8,167 nucleotides of DNA, from positions 1 to 8,167 of the forward strand of contig DQUE01000192.1 of the NCBI GenBank assembly GCA_015662405.1. The letters are read 5' to 3'. Numbering within the stretch: position 1 is the stretch's first letter; every line of letters begins with the position of its first letter. The position numbers and the translations under genes were made by a program. This DNA comes from Sulfurimonas autotrophica. Lineage in GTDB: Bacteria; Campylobacterota; Campylobacteria; Campylobacterales; Sulfurimonadaceae. The notes beneath the pieces were generated by a model. That model made no database searches. It was not told the origin of the DNA and saw only the letters and a program-made list of their open reading frames with translations. Of the stretch, positions 5,770 through 8,167 are shown in pieces.

Positions 5770-7200
5770 ATGCAGATGTATAAAGAAGCAAAGCCAAATA
5801 TTTTGGTTGTGGGTGATTTGATGATTGATCATTATCTGTGGGGGAGTTGTGAGCGTATTTCTCCAGAAGCTCCTGTTCAGGTTGTAGATATTCAAAAAGA
5901 GACAACAGTTTTGGGCGGTGCAGGAAATGTGGTGAACAATCTTAAAGCCTTGGGTGCAAATGTAAGTGTGAGCAGTGTAATGGGGGATGATGAGAATGGA
6001 AAAGAACTTATAACAATGCTCCATACTATTGGTGTAAATACGCAAAATCTTATTATTGAACAAACAAGGAAAACATCAAAAAAGAGTCGTGTAATTGCTG
6101 TGTCACAGCAGGTTTTACGATATGACAAAGAGAGTAAAAATAGTATTTCTCAAGAGAGTATGCAAAAGATTTTAACATCTCTTGCGAGTACAATTGCTAA
6201 ATATGATGCTGTTATTTTATCAGATTATGGTAAGGGTGTTTTAACACAAGAGCTCTCTCAGGGTATTATTCGTCTAGCTAAAAAGCATAATGTGAAGGTT
6301 TTGGTTGATCCAAAAGGGAGAGATTTTACAAAATATCGTGGTGCATACCTGCTTACTCCAAACAAAAAAGAGGCGATTTTAGCTACAGGGATTGATATAA
6401 AAGATGAAGAGTCTTTAAAAAGAGCGCTTATAGCACTGAAAAATGAGTGTGATTTGGATGTTTCTTTGATTACTCTTTCTGAAGATGGAATAGCAACATA
6501 TGAAAAGGAAGTAAAAATCTTTCCTACAGTTGCCAAAGAGGTTTTTGATGTAACAGGAGCGGGGGATACGGTCATAGCATCTATTGCTTTTGCATTAAGT
6601 GTCGGTAAAAGTCTTGAAGAGATTGCAGCTTTTGCCAATCTTGCTGCAGGTGTTGTTGTGGGTAAAATCGGCTCAGCGACAGTAACGATAGATGAGATAG
6701 AGGATTATGAAGCATCTCTGCATAAAAGTACTTCTGATGCACATATAAAAAGTTTTGAAGAGATAGATAAAATTGTACAAAGATATAAGAAAAATGGTAA
6801 AAAAATAGTCTTTACAAACGGCTGTTTTGATATTTTACATGTAGGACATGTCAAATACTTGCAGATTGCAAAAGGTTTTGGAGATGTGTTGATAGTCGGG
6901 TTGAATTCCGATGCATCTGTCTCAAGGCTAAAAGGTCCAAGCCGTCCTATTAATCAAGCACAAGACAGAGCCTATTTGTTGGCAGCACTTGAAGCAGTGG
7001 ATTTTGTTGTTTTATTTGAAGCAGACACACCATATGAGTTGATTAAAATGATAAAGCCAGATGTACTTGTCAAAGGCGGTGATTACGAAGGAAAAGATGT
7101 AGTAGGTACGGAATTTGCTAGTGAATTAAAACTAGTTGATTTTGTTGATGGCAAAAGTACAACAAAAACCATAGAAAAAATACAAGGAAAGAGATGTTAA
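5770..7200 (+). CDS. hldE: Bifunctional heptose 7-phosphate kinase / heptose 1-phosphate adenylyltransferase HldE
   Basis: Performs two steps of ADP-heptose synthesis in the cytoplasm: phosphorylation at C1 of heptose 7-phosphate, then, after GmhB, transfer of AMP to heptose 1-phosphate. The 476 residues match the usual two-domain length. The N-terminal ribokinase/PfkB domain (about 8-315) has GGAGNVVNNL (49-58), DPKGRD (180-185), LLTPNKKE (194-201) and the anion-hole motif DVTGAGDT (260-267) with catalytic base D266. The C-terminal nucleotidyltransferase domain (about 344-472) has FTNGCFDILHVGH with HxGH at 357-360, VGLNSD (376-381) and KGGDY (435-439). Both active sites look intact. The start follows the hldD stop with no gap, with AGAAG (5757-5761) 8 nt upstream. 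An in-frame ATG at 5776 is a possible alternative. Confidence 0.96.
   Translation: MQMYKEAKPNILVVGDLMIDHYLWGSCERISPEAPVQVVDIQKETTVLGGAGNVVNNLKALGANVSVSSVMGDDENGKELITMLHTIGVNTQNLIIEQTRKTSKKSRVIAVSQQVLRYDKESKNSISQESMQKILTSLASTIAKYDAVILSDYGKGVLTQELSQGIIRLAKKHNVKVLVDPKGRDFTKYRGAYLLTPNKKEAILATGIDIKDEESLKRALIALKNECDLDVSLITLSEDGIATYEKEVKIFPTVAKEVFDVTGAGDTVIASIAFALSVGKSLEEIAAFANLAAGVVVGKIGSATVTIDEIEDYEASLHKSTSDAHIKSFEEIDKIVQRYKKNGKKIVFTNGCFDILHVGHVKYLQIAKGFGDVLIVGLNSDASVSRLKGPSRPINQAQDRAYLLAALEAVDFVVLFEADTPYELIKMIKPDVLVKGGDYEGKDVVGTEFASELKLVDFVDGKSTTKTIEKIQGKRC
7184..7188 (+). promoter_or_regulatory. Ribosome binding site of the YfaZ-like gene, inside hldE
   Basis: AAGGA, continuing as AAGGAAAG, 5 nt before ATG 7194 and lying within the last codons of hldE. 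It supports this start and allows strong translation of the downstream gene independently of coupling. Confidence 0.7.
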
Positions 7201-7772
7201 GAAAAGTAACTTTAATGACAGCATCTGCTGTAGCAGCATTTGCATTTAACAGTGCAGGAATAAATATAAACAATGAAGATTTAGAACTGCAGGCAAATTT
7301 TGATATTGGTCAGTTTAATGAAAATGTTGAACCTGAAACAATGTATGTTGGCATAAAGTTTTTAGATGCAGATAATAGTAGTCGCGTAAAGGAGGATGAT
7401 GCACTTTATGAAATTGGTTTTTTAATGAAAAGAGCAATGGGTGAGAGAGGCTTATATATAGGTTTAGGTGTAAAAGCTAACCATACAAAAGATTATACGA
7501 CAGTTCCTCTGGGTATTGTATTTGATTATGCTTTGCCATTGCAAACAATTATTCCAATGAGTGTTGGTGCAGATATTTATTATGCCTCAAAAGTATTAAG
7601 TTTTAGTAATGCAAATAAATATTTTGAATATAGATTGGAGTATGATGCTGAGGTTATTGATCAAGGTCATGTTGTGATTGGTTATAGACATATTAAAACT
7701 GACTATAATGACATAAGAGGAGAGTTTACCTATAATGAATCAGCATATGTAGGCTTTACTTTCGAATTTTAA
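7194..7772 (+). CDS. YfaZ-like outer-membrane beta-barrel protein
   Basis: 192-residue exported protein, most like the YfaZ family of small outer-membrane proteins; its function is unknown. Residues 1-17 look like a signal peptide (MLRK, then a hydrophobic alanine-rich stretch, possible cleavage after AFA). The mature part has alternating hydrophobic/polar segments typical of barrel strands, for example TMYVGIKF, GLYIGLGVKA, VPLGIVFDYAL and VVIGYRHIK, and it ends YVGFTFEF with the C-terminal phenylalanine expected for BAM-inserted barrels. I count about eight candidate strands. The start overlaps hldE by 7 nt and has a strong ribosome binding site, so it is expressed with the heptose genes; a link to LPS is only suggested by that. 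Family assignment is from overall pattern and is less certain than the outer-membrane location. Confidence 0.8.
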   Translation: MLRKVTLMTASAVAAFAFNSAGININNEDLELQANFDIGQFNENVEPETMYVGIKFLDADNSSRVKEDDALYEIGFLMKRAMGERGLYIGLGVKANHTKDYTTVPLGIVFDYALPLQTIIPMSVGADIYYASKVLSFSNANKYFEYRLEYDAEVIDQGHVVIGYRHIKTDYNDIRGEFTYNESAYVGFTFEF

Positions 7773-8167
7773 ACTTTTAGATTTTTCACAGCCTCGATGA
7801 CTTCAGAGGCTGTAATGCTTTTCATACAATCGTGATGCTTGAGAGGACACTCTCTTTTCATGCACGGACTACAATCTAACTCGTGTCTGACAATGATGCT
7901 TTTTTTATTTTTCCATTGAGATGTTTCTTTATATTTTGTCGGTCCAAATATTGCAACTGTCGGCACCCTATAGGCAGCGGCTACATGCATGGGTCCGCTG
8001 TCATTGGTTACAAATAGGGAGCATCCTCCTATGTTTGCACACAGCTCTTCTACGTTTGTTTTACCTGCTAAGTTTGTATAATTGTTTACATGGAGTGCTT
8101 GAAGATTTTCTTCAATCTCTTTTGCCATTGCAACTTCATTGGGTCCACCAAATATAATGATGTCATA
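7769..8167 (-). CDS. waaF: Lipopolysaccharide heptosyltransferase II (WaaF), C-terminal part
   Basis: Glycosyltransferase family 9 enzyme that adds the second heptose from ADP-heptose to the LPS/LOS inner core at the cytoplasmic face of the inner membrane. The window holds the last 132 codons; the gene runs off the right edge, so about 200 N-terminal residues are missing. Frame continuity is clear through FGGPNE (6-11 of the fragment). Further signatures are NDSGPMHVAAA (55-65) with the nucleotide-sugar-binding DSGP, AIFGPTKYKET, and the WaaF-type cysteine-rich stretch CSPC...CP..HH.CM (C99, C102, C107, C114), which separates WaaF from WaaC. The substrate comes from the pathway encoded on the opposite strand. 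Its stop codon shares bases with that of the YfaZ-like gene. Heptosyltransferase I or III is the main alternative. Confidence 0.88.
   Translation of the reverse strand, partial: YDIIIFGGPNEVAMAKEIEENLQALHVNNYTNLAGKTNVEELCANIGGCSLFVTNDSGPMHVAAAYRVPTVAIFGPTKYKETSQWKNKKSIIVRHELDCSPCMKRECPLKHHDCMKSITASEVIEAVKNLKV
7788..7813. other. Hairpin in the 3' end of waaF, just past the YfaZ-like stop
   Basis: Perfect 8-bp inverted repeat ACAGCCTC (7788-7795) / GAGGCTGT (7806-7813) with a 10-nt loop. It lies 15 nt downstream of the YfaZ-like stop and within the last codons of waaF on the other strand. It is fairly GC-rich for this DNA, but neither strand has a clean T-run directly after it (plus: AATGCTTTTC; minus: GAAAAATC), so it is a weak terminator candidate at most. 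Confidence 0.35.

Noticed and set aside
5680..6638. Minus-strand open frames opposite the hldD end and hldE (5680-6063, 5892-6128, 6258-6638), and another at 5251-5577 within hldD
   Set aside because: They are shadows of well-supported HldD and HldE reading frames, with low-complexity or unnatural composition and no start signals.
7921..8157. Plus-strand open frame of 78 codons at the right end
   Set aside because: It lies opposite the conserved WaaF motifs DSGPMH and FGPT, which are clearly coding on the minus strand.
1..8167. Signs of a recent insertion of ccoI/ccoS into the heptose genes (transposase remnants, target duplications, composition shift)
   Set aside because: I saw no terminal repeats, transposase fragments or obvious codon-use change at the junctions, and the overlaps of a few bases argue for long-standing arrangement.

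Overview
The window looks like the chromosome of a Campylobacterota bacterium (the former Epsilonproteobacteria), probably a free-living, Sulfurimonas-like one. The evidence is the strongly AT-rich DNA, tightly packed genes with spacings of a few bases or small overlaps, a cbb3-oxidase copper ATPase (ccoI) next to ccoS, a tiny c553-type cytochrome, and a bifunctional heptose kinase/adenylyltransferase beside hldD. Genus assignment is inference from gene content and protein style; no database search was possible.

Layout. Positions 1-106 are a short AT-rich leader with an inverted repeat. From 107 to 4307 a plus-strand run reads gmhA, gmhB, a short asparaginase N-domain protein, ccoI and ccoS, with gaps of 2 nt or overlaps of about 11 nt, so it is probably one operon. 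A bidirectional hairpin terminator (4316-4344) separates it from a convergent minus-strand gene for a small periplasmic cytochrome c (4361-4648). A divergent promoter region (about 4649-4761) leads into a second plus-strand run: hldD, hldE and a YfaZ-like outer-membrane beta-barrel (4762-7772). The right edge holds the C-terminal part of a minus-strand heptosyltransferase, most like WaaF, whose stop codon overlaps that of the barrel gene.

How the genes work together. GmhA, HldE, GmhB and HldD supply every step from sedoheptulose 7-phosphate to ADP-L-glycero-beta-D-manno-heptose, and WaaF transfers that heptose to the inner core of LPS/LOS. Inserted in this pathway is a respiratory module: CcoI (copper export for the oxidase), CcoS (assembly factor) and a small cytochrome c that is a plausible electron donor to the cbb3 oxidase. 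As I recall it, Campylobacter jejuni keeps the same two modules together (waaF, gmhA, hldE, hldD, gmhB, Cj1153 cytochrome c, ccoS, ccoI), so the linkage appears old rather than a recent insertion.

The window is mostly ordinary core genome. The least explained element is the asparaginase N-domain protein, which keeps the visible catalytic motifs but has no C-terminal domain. I see no mobile elements, CRISPR arrays, tRNA or rRNA genes, and no convincing new system.
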